Position numbers and translations under genes: made by a program
The notes under the pieces: model-generated
Seen by the model: the letters and a program-made list of their open reading frames with translations, nothing else
The model's database searches: none
What the model was told of the DNA's origin: nothing
DNA from: Fulvivirga maritima
GTDB lineage: Bacteria > Bacteroidota > Bacteroidia > Cytophagales > Cyclobacteriaceae
NCBI RefSeq assembly: GCF_021389955.1
Contig: NZ_CP089980.1
Location: 1,983,501-2,047,500, forward strand
DNA: 64,000 nt
Reading direction: 5' to 3'
Part shown: piece by piece, positions 45,332-55,292 of the stretch
Layout of the letters: every line of letters begins with the position of its first letter
Numbering within the stretch: position 1 is the stretch's first letter

Positions 45332-48187
45332 ATGATCGCAGAAGAGGAAGTTTTAAAAGATAGCGAAGGATATGACATTACAGGCTATGATAATATAGAA
45401 ATTATAGGTGCCCGAGAGCACAATCTTAAAAATGTAAGTTTATCTTTTCCTAGAAATACCCTGGTAGTAATAACCGGTATTAGTGGTAGCGGTAAGTCTT
45501 CATTAGCTTTTGATACTATTTATGCTGAAGGGCAAAGAAGGTATATGGAAAGTTTCAGTGCCTATGCCAGGTCTTTTATCGGTAACTTGGAGCGGCCTGA
45601 TGTTGATAAGATCAATGGTCTTAGTCCGGTTATTTCTATAGAGCAAAAAACTACTTCCAAAAATCCACGGTCTACTGTGGGGACTACTACGGAGATTTAT
45701 GACTTTATGCGTCTGCTGTATGCCAGAGCAGGGGAAGCATTTTCATATTCTACTGGCGAAAAAATGGTGCGTCAGTCTGAAGATCAGATTTTAGATCATA
45801 TTCTTCAGAATTTTGATGGGCAGAAGTTGACTATTTTGGCCCCTATTGTAAAAGGGCGTAAAGGGCATTACAGAGAGCTGTTTCAGCAAGTAAGAAAAAA
45901 TGGCTATTCCAGAGTACGGGTAGATGGCAAGATGGAGGAGCTCGTGCCCAAAATGCAGGTAGATCGCTATAAAACTCATGATATTGAGGTGGTGATTGAT
46001 CGTATTCAGGTATTAGAGAAGGACAGATACAGGATAAGCCAATCTATAAAAACTGCTCTAAAGCAAGGTGAAGGAGTTCTAATGCTTCTCGATCAAAAGG
46101 AAGAAATACATCATTTCTCTAAATATCTGATGGATCCTGTTTCAGGGCTTTCTTATGATGAACCGGCACCTAATACATTTTCTTTTAACTCTCCATATGG
46201 TGCTTGCCCTAAGTGTAATGGCCTGGGAGTGATAGAAGAGATTACAGAAGATTCTATTATTCCAGATAAATCGCTAAGTATAAGCAGAGGAGGTATACTG
46301 CCTTTAGGCGAATACCGTGATATCTGGATTTTTAAGAAAATACAAGCGATACTTAAGCGAAATAAAATAACGCTTTCTACTCCTATAGAGAAAATACCTA
46401 AGGAGGTAATGCAAATTTTGCTGTATGGTGATAGCGAGCCTGTAGCTGTTAAATCTGTTAAATACCCTGGCACAGATTGGAATACCAAGTTTGAGGGAAT
46501 CATCAAGTTTTTGGAGAAACAGAAAGAGGCAGGCTCAGATAAAATACAGAAATGGGTTAATGATTTCACTATCACTAACACATGTCCTGAGTGTAATGGT
46601 GCTAGGCTGAAGAAGGAGGCGCTACACTTTCTCATAGATAATCATAACATATCTCAATTAGCTGAATATGACATTCGTAAATTATGGGATTGGTTTCAGG
46701 GCTTGGAAGAAAGGCTGTCAGAAAAGCAAAATGTAATAGCCTCAGAAGTATTAAAAGAGATAAGAAAGAGAATAGGCTTTTTATTAGATGTGGGGCTAGA
46801 CTATTTACATTTAAACAGGCCTTTAAAAACACTTTCTGGTGGAGAGGCACAGCGTATTAGGCTGGCTACTCAAATCGGTACGCAGTTAGTAGGTGTGCTT
46901 TACATTTTAGATGAACCAAGTATAGGTTTACATCAAAGAGATAATGTTAAGCTTATTAAGTCACTGAAAGATCTGCGTGATTTGGGTAACACCGTTATAG
47001 TGGTAGAGCATGATAAGGATATGATGTTGGCTTCTGATTATATTATTGATATTGGTCCGGGAGCTGGTAGACATGGCGGTCAGGTAGTAGCTCAGGGTGA
47101 TCCTAAAAAGTTTTTGAAACAAAGTAGCTCTACGGCAGATTACCTGAATGACAAAAGGGAGATAGAAGTACCTAAAGAAAGAAGAAAGGGGAATGGTAAG
47201 AAATTAAAACTTACTGGGGCTACAGGAAATAACCTGAAGAATGTAAATCTTGAAATTCCTTTAGGTACATTAAGTTTAATAACCGGAGTTTCTGGTAGTG
47301 GTAAGTCCACGCTTATTCATGACACGCTATTTCCTATTCTTAATCAGAACTTTTATAACTCAAGAAGAGAGCCTTTAGAGTACAAAAAGGTCACAGGTCT
47401 GGAGCATTTAGATAAGGTGATTGAAGTAGATCAGTCTCCTATTGGCAGAACTCCTCGATCTAATCCGGCTACTTATACCGGTGTTTTTACAGATATTAGG
47501 GCGTTGTTTTCCGAATTACCAGAAGCCAAGATAAGAGGGTATAAGCCAGGTCGTTTTTCTTTCAATGTGAAAGGCGGTAGGTGTGAAACCTGTGAAGGTG
47601 CAGGCCTCAGGTTAATTGAAATGGACTTTTTGCCAGATGTGCATGTTCCATGCGAAACTTGTAAAGGAAAGCGATATAACAGAGAGACTTTAGAAGTAAG
47701 GTTTAAAGGAAAGTCTATTTCTGATGTACTTGAAATGACAGTAGAGGAGGCCGTAGAGTTTTTTGAGAACCAGCCCAAAATTGTAAGAAAGATAAATACA
47801 CTCAATGAAGTGGGGCTGGGTTATATTTCACTTGGGCAGCATGCTACTACACTGTCAGGAGGAGAGGCTCAACGTGTAAAATTAGCTACAGAGTTATCAA
47901 AAAAGGACACTGGTAAGACCTTCTATATTTTGGATGAGCCTACCACTGGTTTACATTTTCAGGATATTCAACATTTGCTAGATGTATTGAACAAGCTTGT
48001 GGATAAAGGAAACACAGTGTTAGTGATAGAGCATAACCTGGATGTTATAAAAGTGGCCGATCATATTGTAGATATGGGGCCAGAAGGTGGTAGTGGAGGA
48101 GGCCAGGTAGTGGCTACCGGAACACCGGAAGAGGTAGTGAAAAATAAAAGCAGTCATACTGCCAAATACTTAAAAATGGAGCTTTAA
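45332..48187 (+). CDS. uvrA: excinuclease ABC subunit A
   Basis: A 951-residue UvrA of normal length. First Walker A GISGSGKS at residues 49-56, second (GVSGSGKSTLIHDTL) near 652; zinc-finger cysteines in CPKCNGLGV, CPECNGARL and CETCEGAG/CETCKGKR; two ABC signatures (LSGGEAQRI and LSGGEAQRV). UvrA finds bulky DNA damage and loads UvrB. The other subunit uvrC is at the end of the window, on the opposite strand; uvrB is not seen. Confidence 0.98.
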   Translation: MIAEEEVLKDSEGYDITGYDNIEIIGAREHNLKNVSLSFPRNTLVVITGISGSGKSSLAFDTIYAEGQRRYMESFSAYARSFIGNLERPDVDKINGLSPVISIEQKTTSKNPRSTVGTTTEIYDFMRLLYARAGEAFSYSTGEKMVRQSEDQILDHILQNFDGQKLTILAPIVKGRKGHYRELFQQVRKNGYSRVRVDGKMEELVPKMQVDRYKTHDIEVVIDRIQVLEKDRYRISQSIKTALKQGEGVLMLLDQKEEIHHFSKYLMDPVSGLSYDEPAPNTFSFNSPYGACPKCNGLGVIEEITEDSIIPDKSLSISRGGILPLGEYRDIWIFKKIQAILKRNKITLSTPIEKIPKEVMQILLYGDSEPVAVKSVKYPGTDWNTKFEGIIKFLEKQKEAGSDKIQKWVNDFTITNTCPECNGARLKKEALHFLIDNHNISQLAEYDIRKLWDWFQGLEERLSEKQNVIASEVLKEIRKRIGFLLDVGLDYLHLNRPLKTLSGGEAQRIRLATQIGTQLVGVLYILDEPSIGLHQRDNVKLIKSLKDLRDLGNTVIVVEHDKDMMLASDYIIDIGPGAGRHGGQVVAQGDPKKFLKQSSSTADYLNDKREIEVPKERRKGNGKKLKLTGATGNNLKNVNLEIPLGTLSLITGVSGSGKSTLIHDTLFPILNQNFYNSRREPLEYKKVTGLEHLDKVIEVDQSPIGRTPRSNPATYTGVFTDIRALFSELPEAKIRGYKPGRFSFNVKGGRCETCEGAGLRLIEMDFLPDVHVPCETCKGKRYNRETLEVRFKGKSISDVLEMTVEEAVEFFENQPKIVRKINTLNEVGLGYISLGQHATTLSGGEAQRVKLATELSKKDTGKTFYILDEPTTGLHFQDIQHLLDVLNKLVDKGNTVLVIEHNLDVIKVADHIVDMGPEGGSGGGQVVATGTPEEVVKNKSSHTAKYLKMEL

Positions 48188-48235
48188 AGAAAGCGAACAC
48201 TCATTAAGCAGTTAATTTTAATAGAAGAAAAATAG

Positions 48236-48261
48236 AAAATGCCGCTGAGAAGCGGCATTTT
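48236..48261 (+). terminator. rho-independent terminator after uvrA
   Basis: Stem AAAATGCCGCT / AGCGGCATTTT with a GAGA tetraloop, ending in T. Confidence 0.85.
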
Positions 48262-48429
48262 CATTCAACCAAAACCTTGAAAATTATCAACTATGAATTA
48301 TTGCTTATCTTTACAAGGAATATTTTCCCAAAAGAGTTCCTCTGAATAAAAAAAGAAATTAACTCACACGTTACTATTTATTTATGGCCCCCACAGTTAA
48401 TATTGCGTAGGGTTTAAGACTATTTAATT

Positions 48430-49740
48430 ATGAACGAGGTAAGTGAAAAAAAAATCCCTATACCTGCGTCAGATCATCCGCGCTTAATAGTGATTGGAGG
48501 AGGCTTTGCAGGTGTAAAACTAATCAAGAAGTTAAGTAAGCAACCTTTACAGATTGTATTATTTGACAGAAACAACTATCACACATTTCAACCCTTACTG
48601 TACCAGGTAGCTACAGCAGGGTTAGAACCAGATTCCATCGCAGATCCGCTAAGGAAGCAGTTGGAACCCGTAAGCAATTTTTTCTTTAGAATGGCAGAGG
48701 TTTACACCATTCACTATAAAGAAAAGTACATCACTACAGAAATAGGTAACATGTCTTATGACTATCTGGTAATAGCTACCGGATCTAAGACTAACTATTT
48801 TGGTAATGAGTCTATAATGAGCCATGCTTTTCCTTTAAAGCAAATTCCACAGGCGCTTGATCTCAGAAGTCATATTCTTCAAAATTTCGAAGAAGCCAAC
48901 ATCACCACTGATGAGAACAAGCTAGAAGCCATGATGAACCTTACCATTGTAGGGGGTGGGCCTACCGGTGTGGAAGTGGCAGGAGCCTTAGGCGAACTCA
49001 AAAAGAATATTCTGCCATCAGATTATCCTGAATTGGATTTTGATAAAATGAATATTACTCTTTTAGAGGGTACTGATAGGTTACTGGCGGCTATGTCTCC
49101 TTTTGCATCTAAAAGGGCACTTAAATATCTGAAGAAGTTTGATGTTGAGGTAAAACTAAGCACCCTTGTCACTTCTTATGATGGTAAAGTGGCCAAGCTG
49201 AATAATGGAGAAGAAATTAAAACAGGCACCCTGATCTGGGCTGCTGGTGTGCAGGGTAATTATCCTGATGGGCTTGAAGATGATATGATTGAGCGAGGCC
49301 GTATTAAGGTGGATGCTTTTAATATGATTCAAGGAGCAGATAATGCTTATGCTATTGGTGATATTGCCTTTATGAGTGGAGATCCGGCTTATCCTAAAGG
49401 GCACCCGATGGTAGCTCCAGTAGCTATTCAACAAGGAGATCATCTGGCAGCAAATATTAAAAGGAGTATAAAGGGTAAAGCGCTAATAGGGTTCAAATAT
49501 CATGATAAAGGATCTATGGCCACTATTGGTAGAAACAAGGCCGTAGTGGATATGGGTAAAATGAGACTCGGAGGCTTTTTTGCTTGGCTCATCTGGATGT
49601 TCGTTCACCTGATTTCTATAATTGGTTTTAGAAATAGACTAATAGTATTTAGTAACTGGGTGTGGAATTATTTTACTTATGATAAAGGTACAAGACTTAT
49701 TATCCGTAAATTTATTCCGAGAAATAAAATTAAAGACTAG
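48430..49740 (+). CDS. type II NADH dehydrogenase (NDH-2)
   Basis: A 436-residue flavoprotein. FAD motif IGGGFAGVKLIKKL near residue 20, NADH motif VGGGPTGVEVAGALGE near 180, and FAD-contact AYAIGDIAF near 305. A C-terminal hydrophobic/amphipathic stretch (FAWLIWMFVHLISIIGF) fits membrane attachment. It passes electrons from NADH to quinone without pumping ions. A small three-helix membrane gene starts 3 bases after it, suggesting co-transcription. Confidence 0.92.
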   Translation: MNEVSEKKIPIPASDHPRLIVIGGGFAGVKLIKKLSKQPLQIVLFDRNNYHTFQPLLYQVATAGLEPDSIADPLRKQLEPVSNFFFRMAEVYTIHYKEKYITTEIGNMSYDYLVIATGSKTNYFGNESIMSHAFPLKQIPQALDLRSHILQNFEEANITTDENKLEAMMNLTIVGGGPTGVEVAGALGELKKNILPSDYPELDFDKMNITLLEGTDRLLAAMSPFASKRALKYLKKFDVEVKLSTLVTSYDGKVAKLNNGEEIKTGTLIWAAGVQGNYPDGLEDDMIERGRIKVDAFNMIQGADNAYAIGDIAFMSGDPAYPKGHPMVAPVAIQQGDHLAANIKRSIKGKALIGFKYHDKGSMATIGRNKAVVDMGKMRLGGFFAWLIWMFVHLISIIGFRNRLIVFSNWVWNYFTYDKGTRLIIRKFIPRNKIKD

Positions 49741-49742
49741 AA

Positions 49743-49991
49743 ATGAAAGAAGCCGTTACACAATACTTAGTAGGTGTGGCAATGCTTTTATTTGCAATAT
49801 ATCAAATATACAGGCAGGACTTTTGGGAGTTCAGCCTGTATATTACAGCAGGTATGGCTTTTATAGTTATGGGGCTTATTAAAAATAAAGCCTTGCCGGT
49901 CAGGTATAGCCGCCTGCTCAATGGTGTCTCATGGATACTAATTATCATGGCCGGATTACTATTTTTATTTCTGATTCAAACAGAGAGCTAA
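49743..49991 (+). CDS. small membrane protein of unknown function
   Basis: An 82-residue protein with three predicted membrane helices (about residues 8-23, 30-47, 58-77) and short charged loops. I recognise no family. It begins 3 bases after the NDH-2 stop, so it is probably translated with it and may be an accessory of that enzyme (inference). Confidence 0.65.
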   Translation: MKEAVTQYLVGVAMLLFAIYQIYRQDFWEFSLYITAGMAFIVMGLIKNKALPVRYSRLLNGVSWILIIMAGLLFLFLIQTES

Positions 49992-50081
49992 TCCATTAGT
50001 GATATTATCCTTCCTTTGGTATAATTATGACCTTAGATCATTAATTATTAGTTATTTTTACTGATTAGAAGGTGAAGTAGA

Positions 50082-51128
50082 TTGAATAAGCATAAATTAT
50101 ATTGGATCTTACAGGTTGGCGGCTGGATATTCTATGCCGTAGTTCAGATATTCGGCTTTATACTATTCGAGGGCAAAGCGGTACACACTTCTCAGGTGGT
50201 ATTCTGGATTATCGAAGCCTTTATCTTTTTTATGTTTAGCCACATATTTAGAAACATAATAGTTGGGCAAGGCTGGTTAATTATGCACATGCCGAGCCTC
50301 ATTCCGAGAATTATAGTTTCAGTGTTTGCCTTAGGTTTTTTAGTATATGGTGCGCGGCTGTTAGTCAGCTCCATATTCAATATGTATAACCCATCTATGG
50401 TTTTTGATATCTATAAGGTGATATCTCTAAGCTGTACCTTTGCTTTAATATTTTTTGTGTGGGCTGTACTTTACTTCATCTACCATTACTTTGAAAAATA
50501 TAACCTTTCACTACAGCACGAAGCAGCGGTTCATGAGATTGAGCTTAATAATTTAAAATCACAGCTCAACCCGCATTTTATATTTAACGCATTAAATAGT
50601 ATTCGCGCTTTAGTAGATGAAAATCCTCTGAAATCAAAAAACGCAATCAATCAACTTTCTAATATTCTCAGAAATTCTTTAATCTCAGATAAGAAAAGAC
50701 TTACTAAATTTGAAGATGAGCTCAATACCGTTCGAGATTATTTAAGTTTGGAAAGTATTCGCTTTGAAGAAAGGCTTTGCGTTAAGTTTGATATTCACCC
50801 TGAATCATATGAGTTTCTTGTGCCACCTTTGATGTTACAAACTTTGGTGGAGAACGGAATTAAGCATGGAATATCTAAACTGAAAGAGGGCGGAATCATT
50901 CATTTAAAAACTTTTATCTCTGATTCTCAGTTAAAAGTACAAATCAGAAATAGTGGTAGGTTGCAAGAAGAGGAAATGATGGCCATGTCAGAGAATGAAG
51001 GTAAGGCGGGATTAGGCCTGAAGAATACCAGAAAGCGACTGAATCTTTTGTATGGAGAAGAGGCTTATTTGAAAATTTTCAATGAGTCAGAAAATATTGT
51101 AGTAACAGAACTAGTAATACCCAAATAA
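50082..51128 (+). CDS. LytS/YehU-type sensor histidine kinase
   Basis: A 348-residue kinase with four N-terminal membrane helices, a linker, the His_kinase motif with His165 in QLNPHFIFNALNS, and an HATPase_c domain (LVENGIKHGI, GKAGLGLKNTRKRLNLL). It has the same length and layout as the kinase at 19669-20715, so the two are paralogues. It starts at TTG 50082. The stop overlaps the regulator start as TAATG. Confidence 0.9.
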   Translation: MNKHKLYWILQVGGWIFYAVVQIFGFILFEGKAVHTSQVVFWIIEAFIFFMFSHIFRNIIVGQGWLIMHMPSLIPRIIVSVFALGFLVYGARLLVSSIFNMYNPSMVFDIYKVISLSCTFALIFFVWAVLYFIYHYFEKYNLSLQHEAAVHEIELNNLKSQLNPHFIFNALNSIRALVDENPLKSKNAINQLSNILRNSLISDKKRLTKFEDELNTVRDYLSLESIRFEERLCVKFDIHPESYEFLVPPLMLQTLVENGIKHGISKLKEGGIIHLKTFISDSQLKVQIRNSGRLQEEEMMAMSENEGKAGLGLKNTRKRLNLLYGEEAYLKIFNESENIVVTELVIPK

Positions 51129-51850
51129 TGAAGGCATTAATTATTGATGATGAACGACTAGCGCGTAAGGAACTGATTAATTTACTAAAAGACTACAGCA
51201 GAGTAGAAATTGTAGGGGAGGCAGCTAATGCTGATGAGGCTTATGAAATGATTAATAACCTTCAGCCTGATTTGCTTTTTCTGGATATCCAAATGCCGGG
51301 TAAAACTGGGTTTGAGCTTCTGGAAATGTTAGATAATGTGCCGCAAGTAATTTTCACTACTGCTTATGATGAGTTTGCTCTTAAAGCCTTTGAAGTAAAT
51401 GCATTAGATTATTTGCTTAAGCCTATCCAAACAGAGCGTTTGAATGAAAGCTTAAATAAGCTTTTTTCTAAACCATTAAAACCAAGAGAAAGAGAAGAGG
51501 AAGATGTGAAAAGGCTATCTCTTAACGATCAGGTATTTGTAAAAGATGGAGATAAATGCTGGTTTGTAAGGCTCTCAGAGGTAAGGCTATTTGAATCTGA
51601 CGGTAATTATATTAAGGTATATTTTGATAATAATAAGCCTATGATTCATAAATCATTAAATGCCTTAGATGAAAAATTAGATGCCCGTAGTTTTTTCAGG
51701 GCTAGCAGAAAGCATATTGTAAACCTTAGCTGGGTAGAAAGTATTGAGCCCTGGTTTAATGGCGGCCTTATGGTAAAGCTAAAAGGGGGAGATAAAGTAG
51801 AAGTAAGTCGCAGACAAGCGGCCAAGTTCAAAGAAATGATGAGCTTGTAA
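51128..51850 (+). CDS. LytTR-family response regulator
   Basis: A 240-residue regulator: receiver with DD at residues 7-8, phospho-acceptor Asp53 (FLDIQMPGKTG), Lys in LLKPIQ; LytTR DNA-binding domain in the C-terminal half (ESDGNYIKVYF, FFRASRKHIVNL, EVSRRQAAKFKEM). Translation is coupled to the kinase by the TAATG overlap. No LiaF-like partner is present here, unlike the first pair. Confidence 0.92.
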   Translation: MKALIIDDERLARKELINLLKDYSRVEIVGEAANADEAYEMINNLQPDLLFLDIQMPGKTGFELLEMLDNVPQVIFTTAYDEFALKAFEVNALDYLLKPIQTERLNESLNKLFSKPLKPREREEEDVKRLSLNDQVFVKDGDKCWFVRLSEVRLFESDGNYIKVYFDNNKPMIHKSLNALDEKLDARSFFRASRKHIVNLSWVESIEPWFNGGLMVKLKGGDKVEVSRRQAAKFKEMMSL

Positions 51851-51862
51851 GTAGAATCAGGT

Positions 51863-52237
51863 TTAGGAATGACTGTTCCTTAAAATATTGATCAAATCTT
51901 CTTCTACCTGCCAGTCACGAGCCAGTTGTAGCATGGCCGTGGCTTCCAGTTCGGTTACATAGCCTTTCAGGTTATTGGCCTTCCATACCATATCTATATA
52001 AAAAACACGCTTGTCTTTAGGGTAGTTTCCTATTATATCATTTAGGTAGTTTCTTGCTCTGTCAAATGAGTTAAAGTAATCTTCTGCTATAAAATCATTT
52101 ACCCATTGCATTTCTTCATGCCCATCTATTTCAGTAGTGCTTTCTTCCAGATTCTTTTTTTCTTCATCATCCAAACCATGGTAATGAAAGATAACTGACT
52201 TAAGTAAAAGATATGCTTTTTTTTCCTCGCTGTCCAT
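51863..52237 (-). CDS. hypothetical protein, possibly TerB-like
   Basis: A 124-residue soluble, acidic, helix-rich protein. The C-terminal half (VFYIDMVWKANNLKGYVTEL then AMLQLARDW) resembles the helical repeat of TerB-like domains, but the match is weak. Convergent with the LytTR gene, with a 12-base gap. No other partner is seen. Confidence 0.55.
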   Translation of the reverse strand: MDSEEKKAYLLLKSVIFHYHGLDDEEKKNLEESTTEIDGHEEMQWVNDFIAEDYFNSFDRARNYLNDIIGNYPKDKRVFYIDMVWKANNLKGYVTELEATAMLQLARDWQVEEDLINILRNSHS

Positions 52238-52367
52238 CTTCGAATTTACTTGGGCAAATAAAGGGTTATAAATACGTATTTTATTCTAGAACTATTTGAA
52301 TGATGCTATGCGCACTTGAGAAAGTTAACATCATTATTTATAATAATAAAGACCCTAGATCATCTTT

Positions 52368-53492
52368 TTATATAAATAATGATGAAGATATTTCATCTGC
52401 AAGTAAAAGACCTTCTTCGGTCAGTTTTAGATCATTCGCCTCTAAAGTTGCAAACTTATTAGAAATCAAGTTCTTAAGGTAAGAATCATTAAGAGTTTTT
52501 AAATCATAATTATAAATATCTTTCAAATAATTAAGATCTACTCCCCACAGTGTTCTTAAACCTGTTAGCAGATATTCATTTACCTTGTCTTCTCTACTTA
52601 GAACTTCATACTCAGCCGGAATATTGCCCTGCTTTAGAGAAGATATGTATTTAGGGTTATTAGAAATATTAAACTGCCTGCTATTTCCATTATAGGAATG
52701 TGCGCCAGGGCCAATTCCTAAATACTTGTCTTGTTTCCAATAACTTGAGTTGTGTCTGGAATGTTTTCCGGGAAGAGAAAAATTGGATACTTCATAATGC
52801 TCGTATCCTATATTTTTTAACTTGCTTATAAGCAAGTCATATTGTTTTGCTTCAAAATCTTCACCTTTAAGAGAAAGCGTCCCTTTTTTAGCTCTGTGGC
52901 CAAATACTGTTTTGGGCTCTATGGTTAAGCAATAGGAGGAAATATGTTCAGGTCTGATTTGCGCTATCTCATCAAGATCATTTACCCAATCTTCATGAGT
53001 ATTAACGGGTATTCCATAAATCAGGTCAATGCTGATATTATTAAAACCAACATTACGAGCCTCATTAACAGAACTAAGTGCTTGACCACGATTATGAGCG
53101 CGGTTCAGAAATTGAAGCACCTGTTCTTTAAAAGATTGAATGCCGATGCTTAGCCTGTTTACCCCTAGGTCATAAAGATCATGTAGCTTTTCTGAAGTTA
53201 AATCGTCAGGATTAGCTTCCAGTGTGATTTCGGCGCCCTCTTTTACATTAAAATATTTATGAATAGCCTCAAATATAGCTCCCAGATTACTTTTGCTCAG
53301 AATTGAAGGCGTTCCACCTCCAAAATAAACCGTATTAATAGGCTCCTTTTCGAGGTAATTGTGCTGTAATTTTATTTCTTCGCATAAAGCCACTGTCATT
53401 TCATTCACATATTTTTGATTTGTACTGAAATGAAAGTCGCAGTAATGACACGCCTGCTTACAGAAAGGAATATGGATGTAGATACCCGCCAT
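52368..53492 (-). CDS. hemW: radical SAM heme chaperone HemW
   Basis: A 374-residue HemW. The 4Fe-4S site is Cys11, Cys15, Cys18 (PFCKQACHYCDF); TVYFGGGTPSIL, GVNRLSIGIQSF and IDLIYGIP follow, with the C-terminal HemN-like domain. Such proteins used to be annotated as coproporphyrinogen oxidase, but the HemN-specific substrate residues are not what defines this family; it delivers heme. Its 5' end overlaps the BamA-like gene by about 20 bases. hemD lies 3 kb away. Confidence 0.9.
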   Translation of the reverse strand: MAGIYIHIPFCKQACHYCDFHFSTNQKYVNEMTVALCEEIKLQHNYLEKEPINTVYFGGGTPSILSKSNLGAIFEAIHKYFNVKEGAEITLEANPDDLTSEKLHDLYDLGVNRLSIGIQSFKEQVLQFLNRAHNRGQALSSVNEARNVGFNNISIDLIYGIPVNTHEDWVNDLDEIAQIRPEHISSYCLTIEPKTVFGHRAKKGTLSLKGEDFEAKQYDLLISKLKNIGYEHYEVSNFSLPGKHSRHNSSYWKQDKYLGIGPGAHSYNGNSRQFNISNNPKYISSLKQGNIPAEYEVLSREDKVNEYLLTGLRTLWGVDLNYLKDIYNYDLKTLNDSYLKNLISNKFATLEANDLKLTEEGLLLADEISSSLFI

Positions 53493-55262
53493 TATTATTT
53501 ATATGCTGCAAACTTAAGATTTTTAGTAGGGATTTGTATACTTCTTATTTCTATGTTTAGCTATTCTACCCAGGCCATAGCCCAAAAGTATAGCATAGAG
53601 TATATAAGTAGTGATAAGGAAGGGGCGGCAGATATTTCTAAATCATTTCCAGAAAACCTGAAGATTGCCTTTGATAGCGCATCTACTCAATTAAATATTA
53701 AAAGCGCTTTAGAATTATTAATGTATGAAGGCTATTTAAATGCCCGAGTGCAAGAGATTGCCTGGCGAGATTCCTTATTAAGAGTTTCTGTTAAAAAAGG
53801 CTCCTTATATGAATGGGCCTATTTAGATCAGGGAAATGTACCGGAGGTGCTGCTAAGTAAAGCAGGTTTTAGAGAAAGGTTCTATGTAGAAAGGCCTTTT
53901 AAAATAAATGAAATCAATAGAATTTTTAAGAAAGTGATTTCTATTAGTGAGAACAGTGGCTATCCTTTTGCATCTATCAGTTTTGACTCACTGGGTATTG
54001 AAAAAAATAAGGTTAAGGCCGTTTTAAATTATGATTCCGGTCCGGTTATTACTTATGATAGCCTAATTATTAATACTGATGTGCCCGTCAAGGCAGAATG
54101 GCTGGCAAAATACTTGCGAATCAGTTATGCTAAAAATTATAATCAAAAGGAAGTAAATAGTATCGCAGATAAGATACAAGCACTTCCATTCTTAAACCTG
54201 GAACAACCGCCGTCAATTACATTTCAGAATGATCAAGCCAGAATTAATCTGAATGTAAAATATATAAAGGCCAATTCCATAGATGGAGTAATTGGTTTTT
54301 TGCCAAATGCTCAAAATGATGGAAGGCTTTTGGTCACAGGTCAGTTCGAAATGAGTTTACAAAATTTATTTAGAAGTGGTAAGTCTTTTCATGTGGAATG
54401 GCAGCGGTTAAGACCAGAGTCCCAGCTTTTAGATCTTGCTGTGGGCTATCCTAATTTATTTAACACTCCAGTAAATATGAATCTAGGGTTTAATCTATTG
54501 AGAGAAGATAGCACCTTTATAAATAGAAATGCCTTGTTTGATTTTAATTATACAAGAGGTAGAGCTAAGCTGGGCTTTTTTACAGAAATAAGGTCATCTC
54601 GTACATTTACTACTGAAACAGTGGTTAATGATTCCATTACCGATTTTAATCTTACTTACTATGGACTGAATTATAATTACAGAAATTATTCGTTAAACAG
54701 AAACAAGAGATCTGGCTATAGTTTGGGAGGAAGTGCCGCCATTGGCACAAAAAAGTTACAGGAAAATGCTCTGGCATTTATAGATACTACGGAAATGTTA
54801 GACCCCAATTCTGTTCAGTATAGACTGCAGGCAGATTTTGGGTATTATTTCAGACTGGGTAAATATTTGGTGTTAAGTCATAAAATGATAGGAGGTAAGC
54901 TTATTAATAATAGCAGCCTATATTTAAATGATATGTTTCGGTTGGGAGGATTAAGAACGCTTAGGGGGTTTAATGAAAACAACTTTTTTGCTTCTGACTA
55001 TGTGCTGTCTAATTTGCAGCTGGAGTTATATTATGCTGAAGAATCATTTTTATACTTGTTTTATGATCAGTCTTTTATTAACCTCCAATTGAACAATGAA
55101 GAGGGTAGCACTTCAGATTATCCTTATGGAATAGGAGCAGGCATTAATTTATACACCGGGAAGGGACATTTAAATTTAGCCTATGCCGTTGGTCATAGTG
55201 ATACCCAGCCATTAAGTTTGAGGCTTTCTAAATTTCATTTCGGTTATGTGGCCAAATTCTGA
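53472..55262 (+). CDS. BamA/TamA-family outer-membrane protein
   Basis: About 596 residues from ATG 53472 (an upstream frame opens at 53415, inside hemW). A signal sequence follows (LRFLVGICILLISMFSYS, cut near AQKYS), then POTRA-like segments (about 30-250, including LNARVQEIAWRDSLLRVSVK) and a 16-strand-type barrel with the family motif LRGFNENNF (R-G-F box) and an aromatic end (KFHFGYVAKF). Much shorter than BamA (about 800 residues), with fewer POTRA domains, so it is likely a TamA-like insertase for a subset of proteins rather than BamA itself. Confidence 0.82.
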   Translation: MDVDTRHYYLYAANLRFLVGICILLISMFSYSTQAIAQKYSIEYISSDKEGAADISKSFPENLKIAFDSASTQLNIKSALELLMYEGYLNARVQEIAWRDSLLRVSVKKGSLYEWAYLDQGNVPEVLLSKAGFRERFYVERPFKINEINRIFKKVISISENSGYPFASISFDSLGIEKNKVKAVLNYDSGPVITYDSLIINTDVPVKAEWLAKYLRISYAKNYNQKEVNSIADKIQALPFLNLEQPPSITFQNDQARINLNVKYIKANSIDGVIGFLPNAQNDGRLLVTGQFEMSLQNLFRSGKSFHVEWQRLRPESQLLDLAVGYPNLFNTPVNMNLGFNLLREDSTFINRNALFDFNYTRGRAKLGFFTEIRSSRTFTTETVVNDSITDFNLTYYGLNYNYRNYSLNRNKRSGYSLGGSAAIGTKKLQENALAFIDTTEMLDPNSVQYRLQADFGYYFRLGKYLVLSHKMIGGKLINNSSLYLNDMFRLGGLRTLRGFNENNFFASDYVLSNLQLELYYAEESFLYLFYDQSFINLQLNNEEGSTSDYPYGIGAGINLYTGKGHLNLAYAVGHSDTQPLSLRLSKFHFGYVAKF

Positions 55263-55292
55263 TAAATTGCATAATTATAAATATAGAGAGAA

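Noticed and set aside
50082-51850. The second LytS/LytTR pair as a recent duplication of the first
   Set aside because: Same layout and length, but the protein sequences differ widely outside the motifs, so they are old paralogues.
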